Positions 1 to 12,314 of a stretch of DNA of 64,000 bases are shown here, in pieces (within the stretch, counting starts at the first letter, position 1; each line of letters opens with the position of its first letter). The stretch comes from Oryzomicrobium terrae. GTDB lineage: Bacteria > Pseudomonadota > Gammaproteobacteria > Burkholderiales > Rhodocyclaceae. The stretch is from assembly GCF_008274805.1 (NCBI RefSeq), contig NZ_CP022579.1, positions 1,860,001 through 1,924,000 on the forward strand, read 5' to 3'. The notes under the pieces are model-generated. The model saw nothing but the letters and a program-made list of their open reading frames with translations. It had not been told where the DNA came from and searched no databases. The position numbers and the translations under genes are program-made.

Positions 1-573
1 CAGCAAGGCTTCAGGCATACCGGTCATGCCGACCACATCACCGCCATCGCGCTCGATGCGGTTGATTTCCGCGGCCGTCTCCAGGCGCGGCCCCTGAGTA
101 CAGGCATAGACCGCTCCGGCTTTGAGAGGTATCCCGGCGACTTCGGCGGCACCGATGATGCGTTGGCGCAGCTCCTCATCATAGGGATCGGTGAAATCGA
201 TGTGACGGACCGGGCAACCCTCACCTTCGAAGAAGGTAGAACGGCGCCCCCAGGAATAGTCGATGATCTGATGGGGAACCACCAGGTCCCCGGGCATCAG
301 ATCGGCGCGGATCGAACCGACCGAAGCCACGGCGATGACGGCCAAGGCGCCCTTGTGCTTCAAGGCCCAGATGTTGGCGCGATAATTGACTTCGTGAGGG
401 GCCAGGGTATGACCGTGGCCATGACGGGCGAGAAAAACCACCGGGGTTCCGCAGACGTTACCAAAGGTCAGGGGGCAGGAAGGTTCGCCATAGGGCGTAC
501 GCACTACCTCCCGGTGAGTGATGATCAGGTTGGCGAGCTGGGACAGCCCGGAACCGCCAATGATGGCGAGCAT
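1..573 (-). CDS. S-methyl-5'-thioinosine phosphorylase (C-terminus cut by window edge)
   Basis: Purine nucleoside phosphorylase family enzyme that would split methylthioinosine or methylthioadenosine with phosphate during methionine/purine salvage. The 191 visible residues start MLAIIGGSGL, the family's N-terminal phosphate-binding GGSGL, followed by the RHGHGHT...HEVNYRAN segment and a TQGPRLET substrate-loop motif. The histidine/proline pattern after RHGHGH resembles the thioinosine-specific group rather than the adenosine-specific one, so the substrate is an inference. Family members are about 245 residues, so roughly 55 are missing beyond position 1. The gene begins 19 bp after the methyltransferase stop and appears to be the downstream member of the smc-ligA-hpt run; the neighbouring hpt would recycle the hypoxanthine it releases. 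Confidence 0.85.
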   Translation of the reverse strand, partial: MLAIIGGSGLSQLANLIITHREVVRTPYGEPSCPLTFGNVCGTPVVFLARHGHGHTLAPHEVNYRANIWALKHKGALAVIAVASVGSIRADLMPGDLVVPHQIIDYSWGRRSTFFEGEGCPVRHIDFTDPYDEELRQRIIGAAEVAGIPLKAGAVYACTQGPRLETAAEINRIERDGGDVVGMTGMPEALL

Positions 574-592
574 TCAGTTACTCCAGAATTCT

Positions 593-1321
593 TTAGATGC
601 GACGCGCCAGTGCCATGCCAAGTAGCGGGATCGCCCCGCGCATTGGCCCGGACAACTTACCCAGGGTGGCGGCCTCGTGAGGTGTCGGCGTCAGCTTGCG
701 GAAAAGGGTGTCTGCTTTGGACAGGCTGAAGGGCAAATCCTTCAATACGAGCTGCTGTTGGACCCGCAAGGTTAGGTCGCGGCCGATATCCTTTGCAGCC
801 CAAGGCATGACGGTACGATCCGCTATTTGCAGAAAAAGCACGCCAGGCAGGCTGGCGGCCAGTTCGGCACAGCCCCGCTGCATGGCCTCACGATGACGGG
901 CAACCCCTTCGCCAGGACGTCCGCCCGGCAGAGCGGTCACTTCGTCGGGAGCGCCCGCCAGCCAACACACGACGGCCCGGGGATCGAAATCCAAGAGCTG
1001 GGCACGGGCCGCTTCGGGCAAAGCCGTCACGTCGGCATCTACAAATGTGATCCGGGCCACGCACTCCGGCCCGGCCTCAGCCAGGCGTCGGGCAGCTTCG
1101 ATACGACAAGCAGCGAGCGGCTCGATGACCAGCACTGAAAAACCTGCGCGAGCCAGAACCACGGTGCTCTCCCCTACCCCGCAGCCTACTTCGACGATGC
1201 GCAGATCGTTTGGCAGCAGGGCTGCCAAGGCCTCGGTCAGCCAGCCATAGTCGCCATGGCGGGTATACCAGGCCGCTTCGTCCGCCCAGCGCGCAGGAAA
1301 GGTGTCGGTCACGGCGCTCAC
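593..1321 (-). CDS. class I SAM-dependent methyltransferase
   Basis: Small soluble methyltransferase of about 242 residues; substrate unknown. The Rossmann SAM-binding motif VEVGCGVGES is followed by an acidic residue after the second strand (VLVIEP), as in class I enzymes. The reading frame stays open far upstream into hpt, but that part is only a shadow of hpt. The natural start is the GTG at 1321-1319, overlapping the hpt stop codon, which implies translational coupling. The gene lies between hpt and the thioinosine phosphorylase, so a link to purine or methylthio salvage is possible but unproven. The C-terminal third (AKDIGRDLTLRVQQQL) has no motif I recognise. Confidence 0.72.
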   Translation of the reverse strand: MSAVTDTFPARWADEAAWYTRHGDYGWLTEALAALLPNDLRIVEVGCGVGESTVVLARAGFSVLVIEPLAACRIEAARRLAEAGPECVARITFVDADVTALPEAARAQLLDFDPRAVVCWLAGAPDEVTALPGGRPGEGVARHREAMQRGCAELAASLPGVLFLQIADRTVMPWAAKDIGRDLTLRVQQQLVLKDLPFSLSKADTLFRKLTPTPHEAATLGKLSGPMRGAIPLLGMALARRI

Positions 1322-1872
1322 AGCCCTTTCACCGCGTAGACAGCGGGGAGGTTGCGCCAGGCGCCCCGCACATCCATCCCGTAGCCAAAGACGAAGCGGT
1401 TCGGCACGGAAACCGCCACGTAGTCGGCGGCAATCGGCTTGTTCAGGCCATTGGCCTTGTCGGCGAACACCGCTGTTTTCACTTCGGCAGCCCCCAATTG
1501 GAGCAACCGGTCGCGAATCACGGCCAGGGTGATGCCTTCGTCGAGGATATCGTCCACCACCAGCACGATCCGATCCTTGACGCTGGTCCACGGCGCGGCT
1601 TTCCATGACAGGGCTCCACCAGCAGTGTCCTGGCCATAGCGGGTGACATGGAGGTAGTCGAACTGCAGGGGGAATTTCAACTGGGTCATGAGCTGGCCGG
1701 CAAAGACCACGCCACCGGTCATGACACACAACACCAGGGGGCATTTCTCGCCCAGGTCGGCAGTAATGCACGCGGCAACCCGGGCAACCGCTTCGTTAAC
1801 CTCGGCCGCGCTGTGGATCACCTCGGCCTCGGCCAGGACGGCCTGGGCGTCCTGATAGTCGATGATGCTCAT
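1318..1872 (-). CDS. hpt: hypoxanthine-guanine phosphoribosyltransferase
   Basis: Cytoplasmic purine salvage enzyme that joins hypoxanthine or guanine to PRPP, giving IMP or GMP. The 184-residue length is normal. The PRPP-binding signature IVLVVDDILDEGITL is intact, and an early VLCVMTGGVVFAG segment matches the family's PPi loop. The start ATG follows the galU stop by only 3 bp. The 3' end overlaps the GTG start of the downstream methyltransferase. With the adjacent thioinosine phosphorylase this makes a short purine-recycling module (methylthioinosine to hypoxanthine to IMP). Guanine versus hypoxanthine preference cannot be read from the sequence. Confidence 0.88.
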   Translation of the reverse strand: MSIIDYQDAQAVLAEAEVIHSAAEVNEAVARVAACITADLGEKCPLVLCVMTGGVVFAGQLMTQLKFPLQFDYLHVTRYGQDTAGGALSWKAAPWTSVKDRIVLVVDDILDEGITLAVIRDRLLQLGAAEVKTAVFADKANGLNKPIAADYVAVSVPNRFVFGYGMDVRGAWRNLPAVYAVKGL

Positions 1873-1875
1873 GCG

Positions 1876-5153
<3,278 letters not shown>

Positions 5154-6689
5154 TCAGGCAAACAAGCGCAGGGCAACCGGACCACCCGCCGGGATGCCCC
5201 GGGCGGCCATGGCGGTCTGATATTGAACGATCTGCCGGCGAATCGGCTCGATCATGGCATCGGTAAAGGGCTGGCCGTTATCGTCCACGACCCGGCCGTG
5301 CAGGGAATCGGCAAAGCGCCGGGCAAGTTCCACCACCTGCAGGAATACCCGGTCGCCATGGGCGATGCGCGGCACGTCGAGCAGAAACGTGAGGGCCCGG
5401 CTCTGCAGGGTCTTCATCGTGTCGGCGGCAAAACCACCGGGATCGTGTCCGATCAGGGCATAGACCGCCCGTCCCAGGTCGTCGCGCCGGACAAAGGCAC
5501 CGGAAGCTTCCAGGCTCATGCCTGCCGATTCAGCCAGGGCACGGATCTTCGTGCCGGGGAACAGCTGCTGGTCGGCCACAACGTTAAGACCGATCTGGAT
5601 ATCCACCTGGGCACAGAAGCCGTCCAGTTCGCGGGCGGTTTCGAGAAAGCCGCGCTGCAGGGGCAAGTCGGCCACCGCCATGAACTGATCGGCGACCTGG
5701 CGCATGGCGCTATGGAAGGCCGCCAGTTCGTGTTCGGCCAGGGGGCCGCGCCGGTCCGCCAGTTGCAGGCCGACCCGGATACGTCGCATGGGACGCGGAT
5801 CGTCGGCCTCCAGAGGAGTCCACACCCCTTCCCGTTCATCGAAGCCGACCCAGATCACCGCCTTGGAGAGACGGCCCAGGACTTCGCGCTGAGCGTCGAC
5901 CCACTGGTACGCCGGCAGGGGCTCCAGTGTTTCCAGGGCCACCAAGTAGTCGGTTTCGGCCGACAGCAATTCTGGCGGCAACAACACGGCCGAGAAGGAG
6001 CTGGTCGGCACGGCGGCCCGGGCCGGCTCGTTGACCGGCGGGGGGGCCAGGGGCGCTTCGGGCTGGTCATCGAGGGCGATGGCACCCCGGGGCGGGTCCG
6101 GACGCAGCAGCGGCGCGGCAATGGGGGCCTGGGAAACCACCGGGGGCAGAACATAGGCCGATGGAGGTGTCTGCGGCACGGTGGCGCGGGGCGCCGTCGC
6201 GGCCTGGGCGGGAGCCATCACCGGTTCGGCGGGCATGAAGGGGGGGATGTCGTCGATGGGCGGCAAGCCCCCCAAACTCGGCTCCTGGCGCGGTGTTCCT
6301 GCCATCGGTGCCGTTGCGGCGCGCGCTTCCCCGCGCTCCGAGCCGGCGGACGCAAAGGCCATGGCGGGTGCAGCCTCCGGGGTCAGCCCAGGTTCGACGA
6401 AAGGTGGTTCGGCCCGCTCGAAAACGCCGCGGGAAATCGGCCCGGTGGCCGGCAGGGGATCGGCGGCGAACGACGGCAGATCCACAGCCAGCGCCGGCTC
6501 CGCCATAGGAGGCGATGCGTAGGTTTCGCCTTCGTCGGCCACCTCGTCGAGCAGGGCGTCACCCCGGTGCGGCGTGAGCAGGGCCTCGGCCACCTGGCGG
6601 TGACGGCGTTCCTGCCATTTGTTGTAGGCGACCACGCCACCCACGGCGGCGGCGCCAAGTCCGATCAGAGCCAGTTGCAGTTCGTTCAT
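5154..6689 (-). CDS. zipA: ZipA-like cell division protein (C-terminal FtsZ-binding domain)
   Basis: Inner-membrane anchored division protein expected to tether FtsZ to the membrane. Residues 5-22 form one transmembrane segment (LALIGLGAAAVGGVVAY) followed by a basic stretch, a long Pro/Ala-rich linker (about 60-250) and a conserved C-terminal globular domain (about 260-511) that I assign as the ZipA FtsZ-binding fold. The 511-residue length exceeds E. coli ZipA (about 330), mostly because of the linker. The position between smc and ligA matches the usual betaproteobacterial order and is strong support. The assignment rests on architecture and neighbourhood more than on individual residues. 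Confidence 0.82.
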   Translation of the reverse strand: MNELQLALIGLGAAAVGGVVAYNKWQERRHRQVAEALLTPHRGDALLDEVADEGETYASPPMAEPALAVDLPSFAADPLPATGPISRGVFERAEPPFVEPGLTPEAAPAMAFASAGSERGEARAATAPMAGTPRQEPSLGGLPPIDDIPPFMPAEPVMAPAQAATAPRATVPQTPPSAYVLPPVVSQAPIAAPLLRPDPPRGAIALDDQPEAPLAPPPVNEPARAAVPTSSFSAVLLPPELLSAETDYLVALETLEPLPAYQWVDAQREVLGRLSKAVIWVGFDEREGVWTPLEADDPRPMRRIRVGLQLADRRGPLAEHELAAFHSAMRQVADQFMAVADLPLQRGFLETARELDGFCAQVDIQIGLNVVADQQLFPGTKIRALAESAGMSLEASGAFVRRDDLGRAVYALIGHDPGGFAADTMKTLQSRALTFLLDVPRIAHGDRVFLQVVELARRFADSLHGRVVDDNGQPFTDAMIEPIRRQIVQYQTAMAARGIPAGGPVALRLFA

Positions 6690-6714
6690 GAAATCGCTGC
6701 CATCGTCAGGGCGG

Positions 6715-9700
6715 TCAGGCCGTCACCTGCTCCCGCATCTTGAGGGCTTCTTCCATATCCACTTCAACGATTCGCGACACCCCGGATTCCTGCATCGTTA
6801 CCCCCACCAACTGCTCGGCAATTTCCATGGCAATCTTGTTGTGGCTGATGAACAGGAACTGGGTTTGGGTCGACATGCGCTTCACCATCTGGGCGAAACG
6901 CTCGGTGTTGGTGTCGTCCAGCGGCGCATCCACCTCGTCGAGGAGACAGAACGGCGCCGGGTTGAGCTGAAAGAAGGAGAATACCAGCGCAATTGCCGTC
7001 AGGGCCTTTTCGCCGCCCGAAAGTAGATGAATTGTGGAATTTTTCTTGCCTGGCGGCTGGGCGATCACCTGGACACCGGCATCGAGGATTTCCTCGCCGG
7101 TCATCAGCAGCTCGGCCCGGCCACCACCGAACAGGGTCGGGAAAAGCTCGCCGAAACGGCGGTTCACTGTATCGAAGGTGTTCTGCAGTAGTTCCCGGGT
7201 TTCCTTGTCGATGCGGCGGATGGCGTTTTCCAGGGTTTCCATGGCCAGCACCAGGTCTTCGGCCTGGGCATCGAGGAACCCCTTACGCTCCCGGGCGGCC
7301 TCCAGTTCTTCCAGGGCGGCCAGGTTCACCGCCCCCAGGTCGAGCATGGCTTTTTGCAGGTGGCCGATGGACGACTGCAGGCTGGCCACCTTGACCATGC
7401 CACCCTCGGTCACCAGCTTGGCGTGGTACTCGGCGATGGCAACTTCGTCGGCCTGGGCTTCGATCAACTGTTCGGTAAGCTGTTCGGCGTTCAATCCGGC
7501 AGCCTGTTCCTTCAGCTTCAGTTCGCCGATACGCTCGCGCAGCGGGTTCAGGCTCTGCTCGATGCGCAGCCGCGACTCTTCCATCTCGCGCAGGCTGGAG
7601 GTGGCCTCTTCCAGGTGCTGGCGGGCGTCCGACAAACGCTGCTCGGCCTCCATGCGATTTTCCAGCGCCATCTGCAGTTCCGGCTCGAGGTCCTCGATAC
7701 GGGTCTCGTCGAGCTGGGTGCGGCAAGTGGTTTCTTCCTCGGCCAGGCGCGTCACCTGGCGGGCCGCCACCTGCTTGCCGGAAGCGATTTCTTGCAACTT
7801 GCTGGAACACTCACGCTGGGAGAACTGGGCTTCACGCAGTTCCCGCTCCACCTGGGTGACCGCCTCGCGCTCGTCACGCAGGCGCCGTTCGGCTTCTTCC
7901 AGGCGGCCCCGGGCGCCCATCAGGCGCATGTGCAGTTCGCCCAGTTCTTCCCGGGCGGCGGCCATGGCTTCTTCGGACGCCATCTCCCGGGCCCGCTCTT
8001 CCTCTTCTTCCAGGGCGAACTCGGCCAGTTGATCCTCGATCTGCTGGGCCCGCTCCCGCGCCCGTTCCACGGCCTGGGCGAGCTTGAGGGTTTCCACTTG
8101 CAGGGCGTGTTCCCGGGATTGCAGTTCCTGGGCTTCGCGGCGGGCGTTGGCCAGCTCGCTCTGAGCCTGGGCCAGGCGGGCCTCGACCTCGGCCAGGCGG
8201 GCCTGGGCGACATCCACCTCGCCCTGCTTCACCTCCAGGGCGATGGTCAGTTCCTCGATCTCGCGCTGGCGTTCAAGCAGGCCGTGCTCGGCGTTATCCG
8301 GTGCAAACAGGGTGACGCTGCCCCGGGTGATCAGGTGGCCCTGAGGCACCACCACGGTAGCGCCCGGGGGCAATTGGGCACGGCGTTGCAGGGCCGCTTC
8401 CAGGGTGTCGGCGGTGGCGATGCCGGCCAGCCAGTCGGTAACGATGGGGGCCAAGGCGCCATCCTCGCAGCGCACCTTGGCGGCCAGACTGTCGGCCGGC
8501 ACGTTACCCAGCTGGGCATCGGGGATGAGCAGGGTGAGCTTGCCCCCGGGAGCCCCGTCAGCGGTCCAGGCTGGCAGGCGGCCGCCCTCCCCCGCTTCCA
8601 GGGACAGGGTCAGGGCGTTGAGGCGCTCGCGCAACACCGCCTCGACGGCCTCTTCCCAACCAGCCTCGACATGCAGCCGCTTCCACAGCGGGGTACGGCC
8701 TTCCAGGCCGTGACGGCGCAGCCACTCGATCAGCTTGCTATTGCCTTGGACACGCTTCTGCAGGGTTTCCAGAGCACCGAGCCGGGCTTGGACGGCGGCC
8801 ACGTCACGCAGAGTGTTCTGGACCTCGGCCTGGACATGGCGGCGCTCGACTTCGAGCTCGGGCAGGCGCTGCTGCAGATCGGCCACGGTGTCCTGGCGCA
8901 TCGCCAGTTCCTCGCGCAGCATGGCCAGTTCTTCCTGCTTGTCGTCGAGCTCAACCGTATCCGGATCGGCCAGGCTATCCCGCTCCTGGGCCAGGCGCTC
9001 GCGGCGCTGCACCAAGCCTTGCAGGGCACGCTGGGCGTTGCCCCGGTGGGCTTGTTCGACCTGAATCTTCTGCTCGACCTGGGCGATGCGGCCCCGCTCC
9101 CGGTTAACCTCTTCCTGGGCGATGCCTTGCAGCTCCTCGGCCTGGGGCAGGCGCTCCTGCTGCATTTCCAGCTTCATGGCCGCCTGCTCGACACGCATGT
9201 CGGCCAGGTCGGAGAGCTCCTGCCAGCGCAGGCCATCCTCTTCGTACTTTTCCGCCTGGGCCTTCCAGTGGGCGAATTCGCCGCTCAACTGGGCCAGCCG
9301 GGCTTCGAGCTGTTGGCGGGACTGGCCCTGGTGGCGGATCTCGGCTTCCAGCCGGGTCACCTCGGCGTTGGCGGTGTACAGCCCGCTCTGGGCCTGATGC
9401 ACCCCGTCACTAGCGCCGTAATGGGCCTCCCGGGCGGTTTCCAGGCGGGTTTCCAGCTCCCGCAGGGTGGCGGTCTGGGATTCCAGATCCACCGCCGCCC
9501 GCTCCACATCCACCGCCAGGCGCTGCTGCTCGCTACGCGCCTCGTTGCGGCGAATGAACCAGAGCAGCTGCTGCTTGGTGGTCAGTTCCGCATTGATGTC
9601 GTGGTAGCGGCGCGCCACCTCGGCCTGGGATTCGAGCTTTTCCATCTGCCCGCCCAGTTCCTGGCGGATGTCATCCACCCGGGTCAGGTTTTCCCGGGTG

Positions 9701-10257
9701 TCCTCGATGCGCCCCTCGGTTTCCTTGCGCCGTTCCTTGTACTTGGTGACGCCGGCGGCTTCTTCGAGGAACACCCGCATTTCCTCGGGCTTGGCCTCGA
9801 TGATGCGCGAGATCATGCCCTGGCCGATGATGGCGTAGGCCCTAGGCCCCAGGCCGGTGCCGAGGAACAGGTCGGTGATGTCCTTGCGGCGGACCTTGAG
9901 GTTGTTGATGAAGTAGTCGGACTGGCCGTTGCGGGTCAGCACCCGTTTCACCGCCAGTTCGGCGTACTGGGTCCACTGGCCGGCGGCGCGGCCCAGGGAA
10001 TTGTCGAAGACCAGTTCCACCGAGGCCCGGGAGACCGGCTTGCGGTTGGAGGATCCGTTGAAGATCACGTCCTGCATCGACTCGCCGCGCAATTCGGAGG
10101 CACGGGTCTCGCCCAGCACCCAGCGCACCGCGTCCATCACGTTGGACTTGCCGCAGCCATTGGGCCCCACCACGCCGACGAGTTGCCCGGGCAGTTCGAT
10201 GGTGGTGGGATCGCAGAACGATTTGAAGCCGGCGACTTTGAGCTTGGTGAGACGCAT
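6715..10257 (-). CDS. smc: chromosome segregation SMC ATPase
   Basis: Core ATPase of the SMC-ScpAB condensin, which organises and segregates the chromosome. The N-terminal head has Walker A (GPNGCGKSN). Two long Glu/Arg/Gln-rich coiled coils flank a hinge at about 520-650. The C-terminal head carries the ABC signature LLSGGEKALTA and Walker B (FCLLDEVDAPLDD). The 1180-residue length is normal. An in-frame ATG exists 30 bp upstream, but MRLTKLKVAGFKSF is the conserved SMC N-terminus, so I start at 10257. It heads the minus-strand run with zipA and ligA. scpA and scpB are not in this window. Confidence 0.96.
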   Translation of the reverse strand: MRLTKLKVAGFKSFCDPTTIELPGQLVGVVGPNGCGKSNVMDAVRWVLGETRASELRGESMQDVIFNGSSNRKPVSRASVELVFDNSLGRAAGQWTQYAELAVKRVLTRNGQSDYFINNLKVRRKDITDLFLGTGLGPRAYAIIGQGMISRIIEAKPEEMRVFLEEAAGVTKYKERRKETEGRIEDTRENLTRVDDIRQELGGQMEKLESQAEVARRYHDINAELTTKQQLLWFIRRNEARSEQQRLAVDVERAAVDLESQTATLRELETRLETAREAHYGASDGVHQAQSGLYTANAEVTRLEAEIRHQGQSRQQLEARLAQLSGEFAHWKAQAEKYEEDGLRWQELSDLADMRVEQAAMKLEMQQERLPQAEELQGIAQEEVNRERGRIAQVEQKIQVEQAHRGNAQRALQGLVQRRERLAQERDSLADPDTVELDDKQEELAMLREELAMRQDTVADLQQRLPELEVERRHVQAEVQNTLRDVAAVQARLGALETLQKRVQGNSKLIEWLRRHGLEGRTPLWKRLHVEAGWEEAVEAVLRERLNALTLSLEAGEGGRLPAWTADGAPGGKLTLLIPDAQLGNVPADSLAAKVRCEDGALAPIVTDWLAGIATADTLEAALQRRAQLPPGATVVVPQGHLITRGSVTLFAPDNAEHGLLERQREIEELTIALEVKQGEVDVAQARLAEVEARLAQAQSELANARREAQELQSREHALQVETLKLAQAVERARERAQQIEDQLAEFALEEEEERAREMASEEAMAAAREELGELHMRLMGARGRLEEAERRLRDEREAVTQVERELREAQFSQRECSSKLQEIASGKQVAARQVTRLAEEETTCRTQLDETRIEDLEPELQMALENRMEAEQRLSDARQHLEEATSSLREMEESRLRIEQSLNPLRERIGELKLKEQAAGLNAEQLTEQLIEAQADEVAIAEYHAKLVTEGGMVKVASLQSSIGHLQKAMLDLGAVNLAALEELEAARERKGFLDAQAEDLVLAMETLENAIRRIDKETRELLQNTFDTVNRRFGELFPTLFGGGRAELLMTGEEILDAGVQVIAQPPGKKNSTIHLLSGGEKALTAIALVFSFFQLNPAPFCLLDEVDAPLDDTNTERFAQMVKRMSTQTQFLFISHNKIAMEIAEQLVGVTMQESGVSRIVEVDMEEALKMREQVTA

Positions 10258-10287
10258 GAAATCCGGTGGTCGGGGTGCAGGAAACAC

Positions 10288-10315
10288 CCGGCCCCCGGTA
10301 CAAGGCGGGGGCCGG
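10288..10315 (-). terminator. GC-rich perfect hairpin between isochorismatase-like gene and smc
   Basis: Two 10-base arms (CCGGCCCCCG at 10288-10297 and its exact complement at 10306-10315) are separated by 8 bases. On the minus strand it follows the hydrolase gene ending at 10527 and precedes smc by about 30 bp. There is no T-run after the stem, so it could be an imperfect terminator or a leader hairpin of smc mRNA. The rest of 10258-10526 shows nothing I can assign. Confidence 0.4.
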
Positions 10316-10526
10316 CGGGGGTCAGGCCGGCATCTACCGGGCCGGCCGAAAAACCCGGGGCTCCCGGCCTGGCTTCATTTTCGCGCGGCTACCATTCCAT
10401 TTTCATGGAACGGGGCAAAACGAGGAGAAAAGCGCCAGGGGCCTGGGGAGCCACAAAGAGCCGCCATAATACCATTGCCCCCCGGCCAGCCCGAAAGCCC
10501 CAGCCCGGGCGCCCCTCCGGACAGCG

Positions 10527-11069
10527 TTAGCGGATGAAATCGCGGCTGACGGAACGGAACAGATCGGTGCCGGCCCGGTGCAGCCATTCGAAGGCCACCA
10601 TCTCCCGGGAGACGATCCGGGCACCCGCGCTGCGCAGGCGCTCCAGGGCGAGCTCCTTGTCCGAGGGTTTGCGCGATCCCACCGCCTCGGCCACCACGAA
10701 TACCTGGCGGCCTTCGGCGAGCAGGTCCATGGCGGTCTGCAAGACGCAAACGTGGGTTTCGGTGCCGCTGACGATGAACTGGCGGCGCTCGCCGCCGGGC
10801 AGATCGAACAGGTTGCCCTCGGCCACGGCGGAAAAGTGGCTCTTTTCGGCAATGCCGCTAGCCGGAATCAGGCCGCGCAGGGCCGGTACGGTGTGGCCCA
10901 GGCCGCTCGGGTACTGCTCGGTGGCGATGATGGGCACGCCCACCTTGGCGGCGACCTGGAGCAGCCAGGCGGTATTGGCAACGACGGCGTCGCTGTCGTG
11001 GATGGCGGGCGCGAGTCGCTCCTGGATGTCCACCACCAGCAACACGGATTGAGGGGCGCGAATGAGCAT
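10527..11069 (-). CDS. isochorismatase-family cysteine hydrolase (YcaC-like)
   Basis: Cytoplasmic 180-residue hydrolase of the isochorismatase superfamily, which cleaves amides or related bonds through a cysteine nucleophile. The expected Asp-Lys-Cys triad is present: Asp14 in VVDIQE, Lys76 in AEKSHFS, and Cys108 in SGTETHVCVLQTA. The ETHVC context is typical of the YcaC/nicotinamidase-like subgroup. The natural substrate is unknown. It is isolated between an outer-membrane protein gene and smc, about 270 bp from smc, so it is probably transcribed separately. Confidence 0.85.
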   Translation of the reverse strand: MLIRAPQSVLLVVDIQERLAPAIHDSDAVVANTAWLLQVAAKVGVPIIATEQYPSGLGHTVPALRGLIPASGIAEKSHFSAVAEGNLFDLPGGERRQFIVSGTETHVCVLQTAMDLLAEGRQVFVVAEAVGSRKPSDKELALERLRSAGARIVSREMVAFEWLHRAGTDLFRSVSRDFIR

Positions 11070-11215
11070 GAAAGTCTCCGGATTTTATGGTTTTTGGCGG
11101 GACGTCCAGGCCGAAGCCCGACCCATCCCGTCCGCCAAGCATAGCCCATCCGGCATTGCCCGCGCCTCAGCGCAAGGCGAGACGCACCAGGCTGCGCTCG
11201 AGACCCGGCGCAGGC

Positions 11216-12142
11216 TCAGAAATAGCTCAGCCAGCGCAGGGCCACTTCACGCTCGATGGCAAACCCGTTTTCGACCTGGATGTCCTTGGCCAGACGCAAG
11301 TTGAGGACATGGCCCTGGCCCACCGGATAGATCAGGCCCAGGTAGGCCCGCTGGCTACGGGCCGGATCATTTTGCGCAACGCCATTGATCCGGGTCTCGC
11401 CACCGCTGTTCCACTGGTAGCCGGAAAAGGCCTGCAGGCCGTTGCTCCAGCGGTAGCGCAGATAGGTGGTCAACGCCTCGCTGCGCGCCTGCTCGCGCTT
11501 GCGCGCGCCGGGAAAATAGGCGGTGTTGTCGCCGAACCAGGTCAGTTCGCCGATGGCCTCCACCGTCCAGTTGTTGCCCAGGCCGCGGATCCAGGCCAGG
11601 GACAGGGCTTCCCGGTGGCGGTTCTCGCCGATGTTCTGCAGCCGTTGGCGCTGATAGTCCCCGGTCGGCAGCATCACCGTGGCGTTGATCGCCAGGTAGT
11701 GGCGCTGCACCGGGTCGTTGATCGGCCAGGCCGTCAGGCCGAAACGGGCGTCGTACCAGCCACCGGTTTCCTTGTTGATGCTCTTGGGGATGCCGCTGCC
11801 CTCAAGGCGTTGGTCGGCGTAGGTCATGGTGGCCGTTCCGGCCGTGCGCACGCCGAGCACGTCGCCGAAATAGCTGCCACGTAAAACGCCGATCGAGGCG
11901 TTCGAGGTCCAGGGCTGGGTCTTTTCGCCGGCCACGTAGGGGCCCTTGGACTGGCGGTCGTAGAGATAGGCGGTCAGAACCGTGGTCCCTGCTCCCAGGG
12001 GCACGTAGTCGGTGGGAAAGATGTCGTTCAGGGCCCCCTGGGCCAGGGAGGCGGCCCCCAAGGCCAGCGCCCCCGCGCCGCAGCACAGCGCCTTGCGCGG
12101 TGGCCGCATCGGCCGCGACGACAAACGATTCCGCGATGGCAT
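11216..12142 (-). CDS. outer-membrane channel-like protein, phenol MetA-degradation family
   Basis: Predicted secreted 308-residue beta-rich protein. An N-terminal signal (ALCCGAGALALGAASLAQG, about 18-37) is followed by many alternating aromatic/polar strands (YFPGARKREQARSEALTTYLRYRW, cut here, continues in the same style), ending in Phe as outer-membrane barrels do. The overall pattern, with NDIFPTDYVPLGAGTTVLTAY near the mature N-terminus, matches the SphY/'MetA-pathway of phenol degradation' family of putative substrate channels. The substrate is not known, and no catabolic genes lie nearby. An alternative start at Met12 (12109) would give a shorter, more standard signal peptide. Confidence 0.65.
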   Translation of the reverse strand: MPSRNRLSSRPMRPPRKALCCGAGALALGAASLAQGALNDIFPTDYVPLGAGTTVLTAYLYDRQSKGPYVAGEKTQPWTSNASIGVLRGSYFGDVLGVRTAGTATMTYADQRLEGSGIPKSINKETGGWYDARFGLTAWPINDPVQRHYLAINATVMLPTGDYQRQRLQNIGENRHREALSLAWIRGLGNNWTVEAIGELTWFGDNTAYFPGARKREQARSEALTTYLRYRWSNGLQAFSGYQWNSGGETRINGVAQNDPARSQRAYLGLIYPVGQGHVLNLRLAKDIQVENGFAIEREVALRWLSYF

Positions 12143-12314
12143 TCCTAGTCTCCGAGCGTGGCTACGGGGAGTGCTAGCCGGCTGCCCACGGCACCGTCAT
12201 CGGCCGACTGCTGCGCCTCCCCAGTTTTTGATCGTGCCCCGTCCGCTCAGCCCTGGTGCTCGTCCCTTCGAGGGATGCGGCCAAGCACGACGATAGGCGT
12301 GGGCCGCGATTCTG

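Noticed and set aside
6273-6299. Degenerate copy of the 27-bp unit within the ZipA linker (CTGGCGCGGTGTT shared)
   Set aside because: Only the 3' half matches, in a GC-rich low-complexity coding linker, and no partner at 40 bp; chance is likely.
7354-10530. Plus-strand 1058-codon open frame opposite smc
   Set aside because: It is the antisense of smc in a GC-rich genome and has no known domains; smc motifs are intact on the other strand.
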